64,000 nucleotides of DNA from an uncultured Lachnospiraceae bacterium (GTDB lineage Bacteria > Bacillota > Clostridia > Lachnospirales > Lachnospiraceae), in contig CAMLYL010000004.1 in assembly GCA_946491665.1 (NCBI GenBank), positions 21,429-85,428 of the forward strand, in the 5' to 3' direction. Below are positions 7,229 through 16,394 of this stretch, in pieces. Both the position numbers and the translations under genes were made by a program. Under the pieces are notes generated by a model. It was not told where the DNA came from, ran no database searches, and was given only the letters and a program-made list of their open reading frames with translations. Position 1 is the stretch's first letter. Every line of letters begins with the position of its first letter.

Positions 7229-8623
7229 TTATTCTGCCGCAGTATATCCTCTGGATTCCAGATCCTGCGCCATATCCTCTGCAGTCCTTCTCCAGCTGGA
7301 TCTGCTGGTATTGTCAATCGTAGTCCGGAACCATTTCAGAGCGTTGGGGTAATCCTCGATATAATTATAGGCAAACGCCAGATAATAGGCCGCCTCGCCG
7401 TTTCCGTAAGACGGGTCTGTCTGCACGATCTCCAGGAATTTCTCAATCGCCGCTTCATAATTCTCATCTCCATACAGAGAAAGTCCCTCCTCCATGGCGG
7501 CATCCAGCATGGCCGACTGCACCTGGGTCATCATACCATCATAAACTGCCTGCGCATCCGCATCCAGCAGATTCCGATCTACATTGGCAATCGTTTCCCC
7601 TGCTGCGGTATAATCCTCATCCGCATAGGATACATAGGCATTCAGGAGCTGACTGTAAGCCGTTGTCTTCTCTCCGGCAGAAGAAGTAGCATTATTTGCC
7701 TCCTCCAGCTGCTGATTCAGAGATTCAATCTCGGTCTCCAGGCTCTGAATGGTCTGTTCTCTGGCAGAAATCGTCTGATTTGCTTCTACCATTTGCGCGG
7801 AAGCGCTGGTATTGGCCCGCTGCCGGATCTCCGGGATAACCAGAAAGCATACAACAGCAACGCCGATCGCCGCTCCCATCAGAAGATTTACTACAGTGCG
7901 TACCGCCGTATTATCTGTAAATTTAGCCGGGCGGATAATAATATCATTACCGCTCTGATAGGTCACTGTTTCTTCCTCTTCTTTCGAGGGCTTCAGCTTT
8001 CCATTTGCCCGCAGATGCTCCCTGCACTCCGCCATATAGCGCATAGTATTGGTATTATTTACATCTATTTTCTCCGCATGGCGCAGGGAACGCATGGCAA
8101 GATCATAGCGTTCCTCCCTCATATAAAGAAGAGCCAGAAGCTGATGCCCCTTGACCATCTTGGGATTCAGAGAAAGCACCTTTTTTAACTGAATCACCGC
8201 CAGATCATAGTTTCCCTCCCGACAGTAAGTCAGAGACTGATTAAACTTTTTAATAGTCTGGTTCGTATTCTCCAGCTGAGCGGCGCTCTTCTGTACATCT
8301 CCCAGATACCCGGTTGCCGGATTATTATCCGGCGCCAGGCTTTTGCTGATCACCCACTCACTGAGAGCATTCACCGTCTCTCCCATCTCATAGTAAACAA
8401 GTCCCAGCAGATTGCGGGCGTCAATATTCATCTTGTTATACCGCAGGCTCACCTTCAGAGAGTCTGCGGCTCCGCTCAAGTTCCGCACCTTTGCCTTTTC
8501 CAGACCGTCATTATAAAGGCGGTTGGACATACTGTTTATTTTCTTCCATACACGCACATCCGCGTTACATTCCGGACAGGTATCTGTAAAATCCAGGGAT
8601 GCGCCGCAATAATAACATTTCAT
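7229..8623 (-). CDS. Membrane-anchored TPR protein with N-terminal zinc ribbon
   Basis: 464 residues. A four-cysteine zinc ribbon opens the protein (C3, C6, C16, C19 in MKCYYCG and DTCPECN). TPR-type helical repeats fill about 30-210 (for example AADSLKVSLRYNKMNIDARN, YDLAVIQLKKVLSLNPKMV). A single membrane helix follows at about 245-265, then a coiled coil (SLETEIESLNQQLEEANN) and a second block of TPRs on the other side of the membrane (YEAAIEKFLEIVQTDPSYG). The cytoplasmic TPR/zinc part and the extracellular TPR part suggest a scaffold across the membrane. The family is common in Clostridia and uncharacterised. It is the last gene of the operon valS-folC-45-residue gene-TPR. Confidence 0.8.
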   Translation of the reverse strand: MKCYYCGASLDFTDTCPECNADVRVWKKINSMSNRLYNDGLEKAKVRNLSGAADSLKVSLRYNKMNIDARNLLGLVYYEMGETVNALSEWVISKSLAPDNNPATGYLGDVQKSAAQLENTNQTIKKFNQSLTYCREGNYDLAVIQLKKVLSLNPKMVKGHQLLALLYMREERYDLAMRSLRHAEKIDVNNTNTMRYMAECREHLRANGKLKPSKEEEETVTYQSGNDIIIRPAKFTDNTAVRTVVNLLMGAAIGVAVVCFLVIPEIRQRANTSASAQMVEANQTISAREQTIQSLETEIESLNQQLEEANNATSSAGEKTTAYSQLLNAYVSYADEDYTAAGETIANVDRNLLDADAQAVYDGMMTQVQSAMLDAAMEEGLSLYGDENYEAAIEKFLEIVQTDPSYGNGEAAYYLAFAYNYIEDYPNALKWFRTTIDNTSRSSWRRTAEDMAQDLESRGYTAAE

Positions 8624-8635
8624 GAAGCACCTCCG

Positions 8636-8773
8636 CTAGTTTCTGGACTCCCGCACCATTTCCTGCAGGACATCCATCATGTCAGTCAGATCGCGGCTGT
8701 AAATGGCGTCCTCCGCATCATCAATTTCCATACTGGGTTCAAAATGCTTTAATTCTTCTTCAAAATCGATCAT
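8636..8773 (-). CDS. Acidic 45-residue protein between folC and the TPR gene
   Basis: This short open frame has a very good ribosome site (AGGAGG, six bases before the ATG at 8773). It encodes an acidic peptide beginning MIDFEEELKHFEPSMEIDD and ending VLQEMVRESRN, with no membrane segment. The stop at 8636 lies 13 bases before the start of the TPR gene, whose ribosome site overlaps the end of this gene. Its position in the folC operon and the strong ribosome site support a real gene. The pattern is that of small clostridial proteins of unknown function. Confidence 0.75.
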   Translation of the reverse strand: MIDFEEELKHFEPSMEIDDAEDAIYSRDLTDMMDVLQEMVRESRN

Positions 8774-8787
8774 GATTGTCCTCCTTT

Positions 8788-10152
8788 TTATGGTTCCTTC
8801 TTCTGCAACACTTCCAGCAGAGCTCCGATAAAATACAGAGAGCCTGTACAGAACAGCTTCTGCCCTTTTTTTCTGCGCCGCATCATCTCCAAAAGCGCCT
8901 CTCTGCAGTCTTCAAATCCCTCCGCGCGGCATCCGTCCTCCTCGAAAATCCTCAGAATTTCCACAGGCGGAAGCCCTCTGTCATCGGGAATCCGGCTCAC
9001 GGCAATGAATGCCCAGGGAATCTCTTTTGTCAGCAAAGCAATGGAAGTATCGGCATCCTTTCCCTTTACCATAGAAAATAAAAGCAGCGGCGGGCAGGGA
9101 TCCTTCCCGGAAAGCTGTTTTACAGAATCAATAAATTCTGCAATTCCCGAGGGATTATGGGCTCCGTCCAGGTAAATCCCCGGGGCCGCCTCCTGCATAC
9201 GTCCCGGCCAGCGTGATGCCGAAAGCCCCTTCTGAATCACAGTATCGCTCATCAGACCCAGAGTATGCATGGCGCTCACCGCTACCGCTGCGTTCTGCGC
9301 CTGATAGGGGGCCGGAAAGGGAATTCTCCATTTTGTCTTATTATCATAAGCAGAGAACAGAGAAAAATCAATATGATTTCCAACGATTTCACAAATTTGA
9401 AACATTTTCAGGTCCTGTCCGCCGGCCGCGGCGGCAAAAGCTCCTACACATGAACTTTCCTGCCCGCCGGCCTCCACAACCCCTGTGCAGGGACATCCAA
9501 GCTTTTCGGCCCGGGTCCGGATCACCGCTTCCGCTTCCGTGTCTCCGGCATCAAAGACAACCGGCACGCCGGGTTTGATAATTCCCGCCTTTTCTCCGGC
9601 AATCTCCGAAATCGTGTTCCCCAGATATTCTGTATGCTCCAGACTGACAGAGGTAATCACCGTAAGAACCGGCGAAGGGAAGCTGTTTGTCGCGTCCAGC
9701 CGTCCGCCAAGCCCGGTCTCCAGCACCACATACTCCACGTCTGCCTTTTCGTAAATTACCATACCCACGGCGAAAAGAAACTCGAAAAACGTCGGGTGAC
9801 TGCCTGTTTTTCGGACAAGTTCACCGGAAGCCCGCTTCACCTGATCATAAGCATCCAGAAAAACACGTTCACTGATCATCTCCCCGTTTACCTGGAACCG
9901 CTCCCGGATGTCCACCAGGTGGGGAGACGTAAAAAGCCCTGCGCTTTTTCCCGCCGCCAGAAGCATATGATATAAAAAGCAGCAGACGCTGCCTTTTCCA
10001 TTGCTTCCTGCCACATGGATAATTTTTCTTTTCAGACAGGGATCACCCAGCAGCTTCATCAGCTGCCGGGTGTGATCCAGACTGTTTTTCGTTGTAAATT
10101 TCGGAATGCTGTAGATAAAATCTACTGCCCCGTCCATTTTCTGTGACATCAT
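8788..10152 (-). CDS. folC: Folylpolyglutamate synthase / dihydrofolate synthase
   Basis: 454 residues, normal for the Mur-ligase-like FolC family. The P-loop is HVAGSNGKGSVCCFL near residue 50. Further family marks are FTSPHLVDIRERFQVNG, VLETGLGGRLDATN and the C-terminal LDGAHNPSG. The enzyme adds glutamate to folate (and often dihydropteroate) with ATP in the cytoplasm. The start lies one base after the valS stop, with no separate ribosome site, so translation is coupled to valS. A valS-folC pair is common in Firmicutes. Confidence 0.95.
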   Translation of the reverse strand: MMSQKMDGAVDFIYSIPKFTTKNSLDHTRQLMKLLGDPCLKRKIIHVAGSNGKGSVCCFLYHMLLAAGKSAGLFTSPHLVDIRERFQVNGEMISERVFLDAYDQVKRASGELVRKTGSHPTFFEFLFAVGMVIYEKADVEYVVLETGLGGRLDATNSFPSPVLTVITSVSLEHTEYLGNTISEIAGEKAGIIKPGVPVVFDAGDTEAEAVIRTRAEKLGCPCTGVVEAGGQESSCVGAFAAAAGGQDLKMFQICEIVGNHIDFSLFSAYDNKTKWRIPFPAPYQAQNAAVAVSAMHTLGLMSDTVIQKGLSASRWPGRMQEAAPGIYLDGAHNPSGIAEFIDSVKQLSGKDPCPPLLLFSMVKGKDADTSIALLTKEIPWAFIAVSRIPDDRGLPPVEILRIFEEDGCRAEGFEDCREALLEMMRRRKKGQKLFCTGSLYFIGALLEVLQKKEP

Positions 10153-10153
10153 C

Positions 10154-12799
10154 TTATTTCATCTGAGCCAGACGGGCTTCCACATCCGCCATCATCTGCT
10201 CATACTTTTTCAGCTTCTCTTTTTCTTCCTCTACCTTTGCAGCCGGAGCCTTGCTTAAAAACTTCTCGTTTTTCAGCATACCGTTGGAACGGGCCAGTTC
10301 TTTCTGCAGTTTTGCTTTCTCCTTCTCCAGCCGCTCCTTCTCTTTTGCCATATCCACCAGCTCCTCCAGAGGAATATAGATCACCGCATTTGGAATCACG
10401 ACAGAAACCGCATCCTCCGGAATACCCGCCTTATCTGTCTGCACACAGACTTCGCTGGCGCTGATCAGATGCATGTAAATATTTTTGAAATTCTCACAGC
10501 GGCGGATCACATTCTCATCCTGGGAAACCACAAAATATTTTGCCTTCCGGCTGGGCGGAACATTCATCTCGGAACGGAGATTGCGAACGCCCTTTACCAG
10601 AACCTTAATGGCTTCAATGGCGGCCTCCGCCTCCTCAAAATGCAGTTCCTCCGTATACACCGGCCAGGAAGACAGCATAACGGTCTCCTCCTCCGGGCAG
10701 AGTGTACAGTAAATCTCTTCGGTAATAAAAGGCATAAAAGGATGCAGCATCTTCAGGGCATTTGCAAGAACAGTCTTCAGTGTCCAGAGCGCGCTGTTGG
10801 CCGCCGCCGGATCCTGCTCCTTATTGTAGAGACGAACCTTTACAATCTCAATATACCAGTCGCAGAACTCCTCCCAGATAAAGTCAAATACCTTCTGAAC
10901 CGCAATTCCCAGTTCATATTTGTCCATATTTTCTGTGACATCCTTCGCCAGTGTGTTTACTTTGGAAAGAATCCACTTATCTACCGGGAACAGCTCATCC
11001 TCACCGGGCTTACAGGGCTGTTCCTCTCCCAGATTCATCATAATAAAACGGGAAGCATTCCATACCTTATTGGCGAAATTCCGGCTGGACTCCACACGCT
11101 CCCAGTAGAAACGCATATCGTTGCCCGGAGCATTTCCGGTAATCAGGGTCAGGCGCAGGGCGTCAGCTCCGTATTTATCAATAACCTCCAGAGGATCAAT
11201 GCCGTTCCCCAGGGACTTGCTCATCTTCCGGCCCTGAGAATCTCTTACCAGACCATGAATCAGCACTGTATGGAAAGGCTCGGTTCCGGTCTGTTCCAGT
11301 CCGGAAAATACCATACGGATCACCCAGAAGAAAATAATATCGTATCCGGTTACCAGCACATCTGTCGGATAGAAATAGTCCAGCTCCGGAGTCTTCTCCG
11401 GCCATCCCAGCGTAGAGAAGGGCCACAGGGCAGAGGAAAACCAGGTATCCAGCGTATCCTCATCCTGAGTCAGGTGAGTGCATCCGCACTCCGGACACTT
11501 CTCCGGCATCTCCCGGGCAACCACCATATGACCGCACTGGTCGCAATAGTAGGCCGGAATCCGGTGTCCCCACCAGAGCTGTCTGGAAATACACCAGTCA
11601 CGGATGCCCTCCAGCCAGTGAAGGTAGGTCTTTCCATAATTCTCCGGAACAAATTTCAGGCGTCCGCTCTTTAGGGCGTCAATAGCCGGCTTCGCCATCT
11701 CCTCCATTTTTACAAACCACTGGGGCTTTACCATGGGCTCCACGGTAGTCTTGCAGCGATCATGGGTTCCTACATTATGAACGTGATTCTCGATGGAAAC
11801 CAGCAGTCCCATTTCGTCCAGCTTCTCTACAATAGCTTTTCTGGCCTCATACCGGTCCATACCTTCGTAAATACCGCCGTTGGCATTGATGGTTGCGTCA
11901 TCATTCATCACATTAATCTCTTCCAGATTGTGACGTTTGCCCACCTCAAAATCGTTGGGATCGTGAGCCGGAGTGATCTTTACGCATCCGGTTCCGAACT
12001 CCTTGTCTACATAAGGATCCGCAATAACCGGAATCTCCCTGTTTACAATAGGAAGCAGAAGCTTCTTGCCGATCAGATCCTGATACCGCTCATCGTCGGG
12101 ATTTACCGCAACCGCCGTATCTCCCAGCATAGTCTCCGGACGGGTGGTGGCAATCTCCACAAATCTGCCTTCTTCGCCGATAATCGGATATTTGATATGC
12201 CAGAAATGACCAGCCTGCTCTACATGCTCTACCTCCGCGTCAGAAATAGACGTTTTGCAGACAGGACACCAGTTGATAATTCTGGATCCTTTATAAATAT
12301 ATCCCTTATCAAAAAGACGGATAAAGGTCTCCTTCACTGCCTCGGAACAGCCCTCGTCCATGGTAAACCGCTCCCGGTCCCAGTCTGCGGAGGATCCCAG
12401 TTTCTTTAACTGACGGACAATCCTTCCGCCGTACTCTTCCTTCCACTCCCAGGCATATTTCAGAAATTCGTCTCTGGTCAGATCCGCTTTGTCAATTCCT
12501 CTCTCCTTCAGACTGTTAATTACCTTTACCTCTGTGGCGATGGCCGCATGATCAGTGCCCGGCTGCCACAGAGCAGAATATCCCTGCATTCTCTTATAAC
12601 GGATCAGAATATCCTGCATGGTATTGTCCAGAGCATGCCCCATATGGAGCTGTCCGGTAATATTCGGCGGGGGCATTACAATGGTAAAAGGTTTTTTGCT
12701 GCGGTCTACTTCCGCATGAAAATAATGGTTGTCTTCCCATTTTTTGTAAAGACGGTCCTCGATCCCTTTCGGATCATAAGTCTTTTCCAGTTCTTTCAT
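10154..12799 (-). CDS. valS: Valyl-tRNA synthetase
   Basis: 881 residues, full length. The HIGH motif is [15 protein letters not shown] near residue 45, and the KMSKS motif is [11 protein letters not shown] near 530. The editing domain contains [18 protein letters not shown]. The C-terminal arm is a coiled coil ([20 protein letters not shown]) as in ValS. It charges tRNA-Val and edits threonine. Expression is under a T-box leader (12982-13281) that senses uncharged tRNA, with a consensus promoter at 13287-13315. A palindromic element of about 125 bases lies between the T-box terminator and the gene. Confidence 0.98.
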   Translation of the reverse strand: MKELEKTYDPKGIEDRLYKKWEDNHYFHAEVDRSKKPFTIVMPPPNITGQLHMGHALDNTMQDILIRYKRMQGYSALWQPGTDHAAIATEVKVINSLKERGIDKADLTRDEFLKYAWEWKEEYGGRIVRQLKKLGSSADWDRERFTMDEGCSEAVKETFIRLFDKGYIYKGSRIINWCPVCKTSISDAEVEHVEQAGHFWHIKYPIIGEEGRFVEIATTRPETMLGDTAVAVNPDDERYQDLIGKKLLLPIVNREIPVIADPYVDKEFGTGCVKITPAHDPNDFEVGKRHNLEEINVMNDDATINANGGIYEGMDRYEARKAIVEKLDEMGLLVSIENHVHNVGTHDRCKTTVEPMVKPQWFVKMEEMAKPAIDALKSGRLKFVPENYGKTYLHWLEGIRDWCISRQLWWGHRIPAYYCDQCGHMVVAREMPEKCPECGCTHLTQDEDTLDTWFSSALWPFSTLGWPEKTPELDYFYPTDVLVTGYDIIFFWVIRMVFSGLEQTGTEPFHTVLIHGLVRDSQGRKMSKSLGNGIDPLEVIDKYGADALRLTLITGNAPGNDMRFYWERVESSRNFANKVWNASRFIMMNLGEEQPCKPGEDELFPVDKWILSKVNTLAKDVTENMDKYELGIAVQKVFDFIWEEFCDWYIEIVKVRLYNKEQDPAAANSALWTLKTVLANALKMLHPFMPFITEEIYCTLCPEEETVMLSSWPVYTEELHFEEAEAAIEAIKVLVKGVRNLRSEMNVPPSRKAKYFVVSQDENVIRRCENFKNIYMHLISASEVCVQTDKAGIPEDAVSVVIPNAVIYIPLEELVDMAKEKERLEKEKAKLQKELARSNGMLKNEKFLSKAPAAKVEEEKEKLKKYEQMMADVEARLAQMK

Positions 12800-12855
12800 C
12801 TGTCTGCTCTCCTTTTTGTCTTTTCTTTGCAGGACACGCAGTTTTTCATAAAAAA

Positions 12856-12981
12856 GAATCCTGCTCCGCAGGATTCTCCGCCTGCGGCGGGCTGCCTAGG
12901 CAGCATCTTCCATTTCGCCGCAGTGAGATCCTCGCGGAGCGTGTTTATCTTACAGGAAACAAAGTTTCCTGTAAGATAAAC
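12856..12981. repeat. Composite palindromic element inside the valS leader
   Basis: Four perfect palindromes lie next to each other: GAATCCTGC/GCAGGATTC (12856-12876), CCGC/GCGG at about 12878-12887, GCTGCCTAGGCAGC (12891-12904), and an 18-bp stem with a 3-base loop (12943-12960 / 12964-12981). The last is followed directly by the T-box terminator. No T-box function needs these sequences, so the element looks like an inserted REP- or MITE-like repeat. A short form of the first palindrome with the same CTGCTCCGCAG core occurs at 31231-31247. Confidence 0.7.
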
Positions 12982-13281
12982 AAAAGCCCTCCACATGCAT
13001 TCACATGTGAAGGGCGTCATAATCTGCGCGGTACCACCTTCATTTCCTGCTTGCGCAGGAATCTCTCACATCCGGTAACGGGGATGAATCGTGAGATCCT
13101 ACACATCCGTCGGACTTCAGACCTCCGGTTCCAGAGCTACCTTCCGCAAACCGCCTGCCGGATGACCTTTCAGCCGATGGATCATCCTCTCTGCCGCCGC
13201 GCCTTTCGCGTACTCCTCTCTGTCACTACCTTTATCTCCGGAATTTATAACGGTCTCCGCCGTCCGAACCGGAATTTGCTT
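12982..13281 (-). ncRNA. T-box riboswitch of valS (valine specifier GUA)
   Basis: The T-box sequence AAGGTGGTACCGCGC is at 13040-13026 on the minus strand. It is followed by an intrinsic terminator with GCCCTTCACATG / CATGTGGAGGGC and TTTTGTTT (13015-12986). In stem I the lower helix CAGAG/CTCTG flanks an internal loop with the AGTA motif on the 5' side and GGAAGGTAG on the 3' side. The codon read there is GTA (13140-13138), followed by a purine as usual, which is valine and fits the gene. An uncharged tRNA-Val would stabilise the antiterminator and raise valS expression. Confidence 0.92.
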
Positions 13282-13286
13282 TATAC

Positions 13287-13315
13287 ATCATAAACAACAT
13301 CTTTTCGATTGTCAA
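13287..13315 (-). promoter_or_regulatory. Sigma-A promoter of the valS T-box leader
   Basis: TTGACA, 17 bases, TATGAT on the minus strand. The predicted start is near 13281, about 480 bases before the valS ATG. Confidence 0.8.
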
Positions 13316-13360
13316 CCGGTTTTTGATCCGAAAACTCCCTGCCACCGGTCTCTCAAAAAA

Positions 13361-14422
13361 TCACCGATGCTTCAGATACCGCTCCAGGAACGCAAAAAAT
13401 GCATCCATCTCCTCATCGGTGCCGATGGTGATCCTCAGATAATTATCGATACGGGGCTTCGCAAAATACCGCACATAGATATCCTGCTCCCGCAGAGCGT
13501 CAAACAGTTCCTTCGCCGGACAGCTCTCATGCGCAGCAAAAATAAAGTTGCTCTTTGAATCCCGGAAGGAAAATCCCAGCTGCCGCAGCCGTGCTTTTGC
13601 CCGCTCTCTGGTATCCACAATCTTCTGAATCGTCTCGTTAAAATACTCCGGATCCTCCAGCGACGCCACGCCCGCCGCAATAGCGGTCTGATTCATGGTA
13701 TAGGAGTTAAAAGAATACTTCACGTCGTTTAAATATTTAATCAGCGCCGGATTTGCCATGGCATAACCGATCCGCATTCCCGCCAGGGAACGGGACTTGG
13801 AAAAAGTCTGAACCACAATCAGATTCTCGTACTTTTCCAGAAGGGGCACTGCCGAAACAGCGCCGAAATCCACATACGCTTCATCCACAATCACGATCAC
13901 ATCCTGATTCTGCCGGAGAATATCCTCAATCATCTCCTGCGGACATTCCACACCGGTGGGCGCATTGGGATTCGGAAAAATAACTCCCCCGTTTTCCTTA
14001 TAATAATCCTCAGCCACAATGTCAAAGTTCTCATTTAACGGCTGCGTTTCATAGGGAATCCGGAAAACCTCCGCCCAGACATCATAAAAGGAGTATGTAA
14101 TATCCGGAAAAAGAATGGGCTTTTCACTGTTAAAAAATGTCATAAAACACATGGCCAGCACATCATCTGATCCGACTCCCGCAAATACCTGCTCCGGCTT
14201 CAGACCCTGACTGTCGGCAATGGCCTTCACAAGCCTTCCGGCCGACGGATCCGGATAACGGCGCAGAAGATCCGTATCCAGGCGCCGCAGCGCTTCCGGC
14301 ACTCCCGGCGCCGGCGGATAAGGATTCTCATTCGTATTCAGTTTGATTATTTTCTCTTTCTGAGGCTGCTCGCCGGGCGTATAGGGCGTCACTCGGCGAA
14401 TATTCTTTTCCCAGGCTTTCAT
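13361..14422 (-). CDS. hisC: Histidinol-phosphate aminotransferase
   Basis: 353 residues starting at MKAWEKNIRRVTPYTPGEQP, which has GGGAGG five bases upstream; an in-frame ATG 21 bases earlier lacks a site. This is a fold type I PLP aminotransferase. NTNENPYPPAP binds substrate, IFPNPNAPTG is the conserved turn, IVDEAYVDFG the PLP aspartate region, and FSKSRSLAGMRIGY has the PLP lysine; RITIGT is the C-terminal arginine motif. It converts imidazole acetol phosphate to histidinol phosphate, and some homologues act on aromatic amino acids. No other his gene is nearby, so the assignment to histidine synthesis rests on sequence alone. Confidence 0.9.
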   Translation of the reverse strand: MKAWEKNIRRVTPYTPGEQPQKEKIIKLNTNENPYPPAPGVPEALRRLDTDLLRRYPDPSAGRLVKAIADSQGLKPEQVFAGVGSDDVLAMCFMTFFNSEKPILFPDITYSFYDVWAEVFRIPYETQPLNENFDIVAEDYYKENGGVIFPNPNAPTGVECPQEMIEDILRQNQDVIVIVDEAYVDFGAVSAVPLLEKYENLIVVQTFSKSRSLAGMRIGYAMANPALIKYLNDVKYSFNSYTMNQTAIAAGVASLEDPEYFNETIQKIVDTRERAKARLRQLGFSFRDSKSNFIFAAHESCPAKELFDALREQDIYVRYFAKPRIDNYLRITIGTDEEMDAFFAFLERYLKHR

Positions 14423-14489
14423 AATGGCCTCCCTTATCTTCATTTGTCACGTAATTAAGATAGCACAGAAATTCTCCCTTTGCAAGAAG

Positions 14490-14517
14490 TTGACACCGGG
14501 CGATATCATGGTATAAT
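14490..14517 (+). promoter_or_regulatory. Promoter of the PAP2 gene
   Basis: TTGACA, 16 bases, TATAAT on the plus strand, with a TG one base upstream of the -10 (extended -10). It leaves a leader of about 105 bases before the ATG at 14629. Confidence 0.75.
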
Positions 14518-14521
14518 ATGA

Positions 14522-14562
14522 GCACTTAGCAAGGTGTTTTCGAGTTTAGCGCGAGTAATACC
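14522..14562. repeat. Dispersed CTTAG-type repeat in the PAP2 leader
   Basis: The segment begins CACTTAG, contains GAGTTTAG, and ends AGTAATACC. The same order of motifs (CACTTAG ... GAGCTTAG ... AGTAATGCC) occurs in both units of the tandem repeat at 29276-29405. It is noncoding and presumably transcribed here as part of the leader. Confidence 0.5.
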
Positions 14563-14628
14563 TGGTGAACGCAGCAAAATTCAGAATCTGATGCAAAAGA
14601 AAATCATGAGTATATATGAGGTACGGTC

Positions 14629-15330
14629 ATGAAAAAAATCTTTTCCTTTTTGAAAAACAACAAACATTTTTTTCTGTTGTTATACGCAGCCTTTTACATT
14701 CCCTGGTTCTGTTATGTGGAACAAAAGGTAAATATTAATTCTGATTTCCATATCATTCATATGGTACTGGACGATTATATCCCGTTCTGCGAATTCTTCG
14801 TCATACCTTATTATCTCTGGTTTGTGTACATAGGTGTGTCAATTATTTACATTGCATTCAACGACGGCCGGACCTGCTGGAAAATGGGCGCTTTTCTGAT
14901 TACGGGAATGACCATTTTTCTGATCATTTCCACCGTATATCCCAACGGACACCACCTGCGTCCGGACACCTTTGTCCGGGATAACTTCTGCGTGGATCTG
15001 GTAAAACAGCTTTATGCCACCGATACTCCCACCAACCTGTTCCCAAGCATCCATGTTTATAATTCCATCGGCATCCACCTGGCACTGACCCACTGCAGCA
15101 AGCTGATGACAAATCCCAGAACAAAATGGGTAAAGCCAGTATCTCTGGTTCTGATGATCAGCATTATACTTTCCACTGTATTTTTAAAACAGCATTCAGT
15201 TTTCGATATGCTGACTGCATTCGCCCTGGCGGCTGTTATGTACTCCCTCTGCTACGGATCCCTCTTCCGGGTACTGGAGAAAAACCTGTTAAAACATAAG
15301 AAGCAGAGACAGAAAATAGAACAGATATAA
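14629..15330 (+). CDS. PAP2-superfamily membrane phosphatase
   Basis: 233 residues with about six membrane helices. Parts of the PAP2 active site are visible: HHLRPD (about 105-110), TNLFPSIHVYNS (about 135-146, matching the SGH-type motif in the variant PSxH), and STVFLKQHSVFDM, which supplies the second catalytic histidine followed by an aspartate. Such enzymes dephosphorylate lipid phosphates (undecaprenyl pyrophosphate, phosphatidate) at the outer membrane face; the PSIH variant is common in inositol-phosphoceramide-synthase-like PAP2 proteins. It stands alone with its own promoter and a strong bidirectional terminator. Confidence 0.85.
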   Translation: MKKIFSFLKNNKHFFLLLYAAFYIPWFCYVEQKVNINSDFHIIHMVLDDYIPFCEFFVIPYYLWFVYIGVSIIYIAFNDGRTCWKMGAFLITGMTIFLIISTVYPNGHHLRPDTFVRDNFCVDLVKQLYATDTPTNLFPSIHVYNSIGIHLALTHCSKLMTNPRTKWVKPVSLVLMISIILSTVFLKQHSVFDMLTAFALAAVMYSLCYGSLFRVLEKNLLKHKKQRQKIEQI

Positions 15331-15357
15331 AACCTCTTCCGGTTTCATATCATAAAA

Positions 15358-15402
15358 TTTCAGGCAGAAAAAGGAAAACTGTTTCCTTCTTCTGCCTGAA
15401 AT
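15358..15402. terminator. Bidirectional terminator between the PAP2 and Mrp-type genes
   Basis: ATTTCAGGCAGAA pairs with TTCTGCCTGAAAT across a 19-base loop that can itself pair (AAGGAAA / TTTCCTT). It lies between two convergent genes. Confidence 0.8.
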
Positions 15403-15426
15403 ACATTTCTGCTTTATTTTCCCTAC

Positions 15427-16266
15427 TTACATCTCTTCCAGCGCTTTTTCCGCTTTATCAAGATAAATATTATCTGCCTTGCCAAACAGACCTGCATCCG
15501 CCAGTTCCGCAAACGCAGGATCCAGAGGCATCTTGCCGAGCACCTCAAGTCCCATATCAGCGGCGATCTCATCAATGTGGCTCTCACCGAACACTTTGAT
15601 CTCTCTGCCGCAGTCAGGACATACCAGATAGCTGTAATTCTCCACAATTCCCAGCACCGGAATATCCATCATGCCCGCCATATTGTAAGCTTTCTTTACA
15701 ATCATCTGCACCAGCTCCTGGGGAGAGGTAACGATCACAATGCCGTCCACAGGAAGGGACTGGAACACGGTCAGAGGCACATCTCCGGTTCCGGGAGGCA
15801 TGTCCACAAAAAGATAATCCAGATCGCCCCAGACCACATCAGTCCAGAACTGCTTTACCGTCCCGGCAATGACCGGTCCCCGCCAGACAACGGGAGCTTC
15901 CTCGTCTTCCATCAGAAGATTTACCGACATAATCTTGATTCCGTCCGCAGACTCAATGGGATAAATCCCCATCTCGGATCCTGTAGCCGGGCCATGTACT
16001 CCATACATCTTCGGAATGGACGGTCCTGTAATGTCCGCGTCAAGAATTCCCACATTATAGCCCTTCTTTCTCATGGCGGAAGCCAGAGAAGCTGTCACAA
16101 AAGACTTGCCGACGCCGCCCTTGCCGCTGACAACGCCGATTACCTTCTTTACAGAAGAATATTCATTTAACTTTTCCAAAAAGCTGTGCGGTCCCTGCTC
16201 ACATCCGCCATTCTCCTGGGCGGAACAGTTCCCAGCGCTTGCACAGCCGTCACAACTGCTTGCCAT
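15427..16266 (-). CDS. Mrp/NBP35-type iron-sulfur carrier ATPase
   Basis: 279 residues. The N-terminus has a cysteine motif (CDGCASAGNC) like that of NBP35-type proteins. The deviant Walker A is VSGKGGVGKSFVTASLA near 46-62, followed by ILDADITGPSIPKM and VDMPPGTGDVPLT, and the C-terminal CPDCG binds an iron-sulfur cluster in the family. Mrp proteins assemble or carry iron-sulfur clusters to apoproteins. A good ribosome site (AAAGGAG) precedes the ATG. It is transcribed toward the PAP2 gene and separated from mtnA by an inverted repeat. Confidence 0.92.
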   Translation of the reverse strand: MASSCDGCASAGNCSAQENGGCEQGPHSFLEKLNEYSSVKKVIGVVSGKGGVGKSFVTASLASAMRKKGYNVGILDADITGPSIPKMYGVHGPATGSEMGIYPIESADGIKIMSVNLLMEDEEAPVVWRGPVIAGTVKQFWTDVVWGDLDYLFVDMPPGTGDVPLTVFQSLPVDGIVIVTSPQELVQMIVKKAYNMAGMMDIPVLGIVENYSYLVCPDCGREIKVFGESHIDEIAADMGLEVLGKMPLDPAFAELADAGLFGKADNIYLDKAEKALEEM

Positions 16267-16349
16267 ACAAATTTCTCCTTTCTTCGTGCCGCTTTCCGCC
16301 GCTGCACGCTTTTAAGTATACCCCTTTTTCTTCAAAAAGTGAAGGACAT

Positions 16350-16381
16350 TTTTCCTGTTTTCGACTAGGAAAACAGGAAAA
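16350..16381. repeat. Inverted repeat between mtnA and the Mrp-type gene
   Basis: TTTTCCTGTTTTC and GAAAACAGGAAAA form a perfect 13-bp stem with a 6-base loop, 14 bases after the mtnA stop. It lacks a clean T run but is likely to act as a terminator or mRNA 3'-end structure. Confidence 0.6.
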
Positions 16382-16394
16382 TCTTCACAGTTTG

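Noticed and set aside
12796..13020. Open frame overlapping the valS leader on the minus strand
   Set aside because: It spans the T-box terminator and the palindromic insert; the reading frame is accidental and has no ribosome site.
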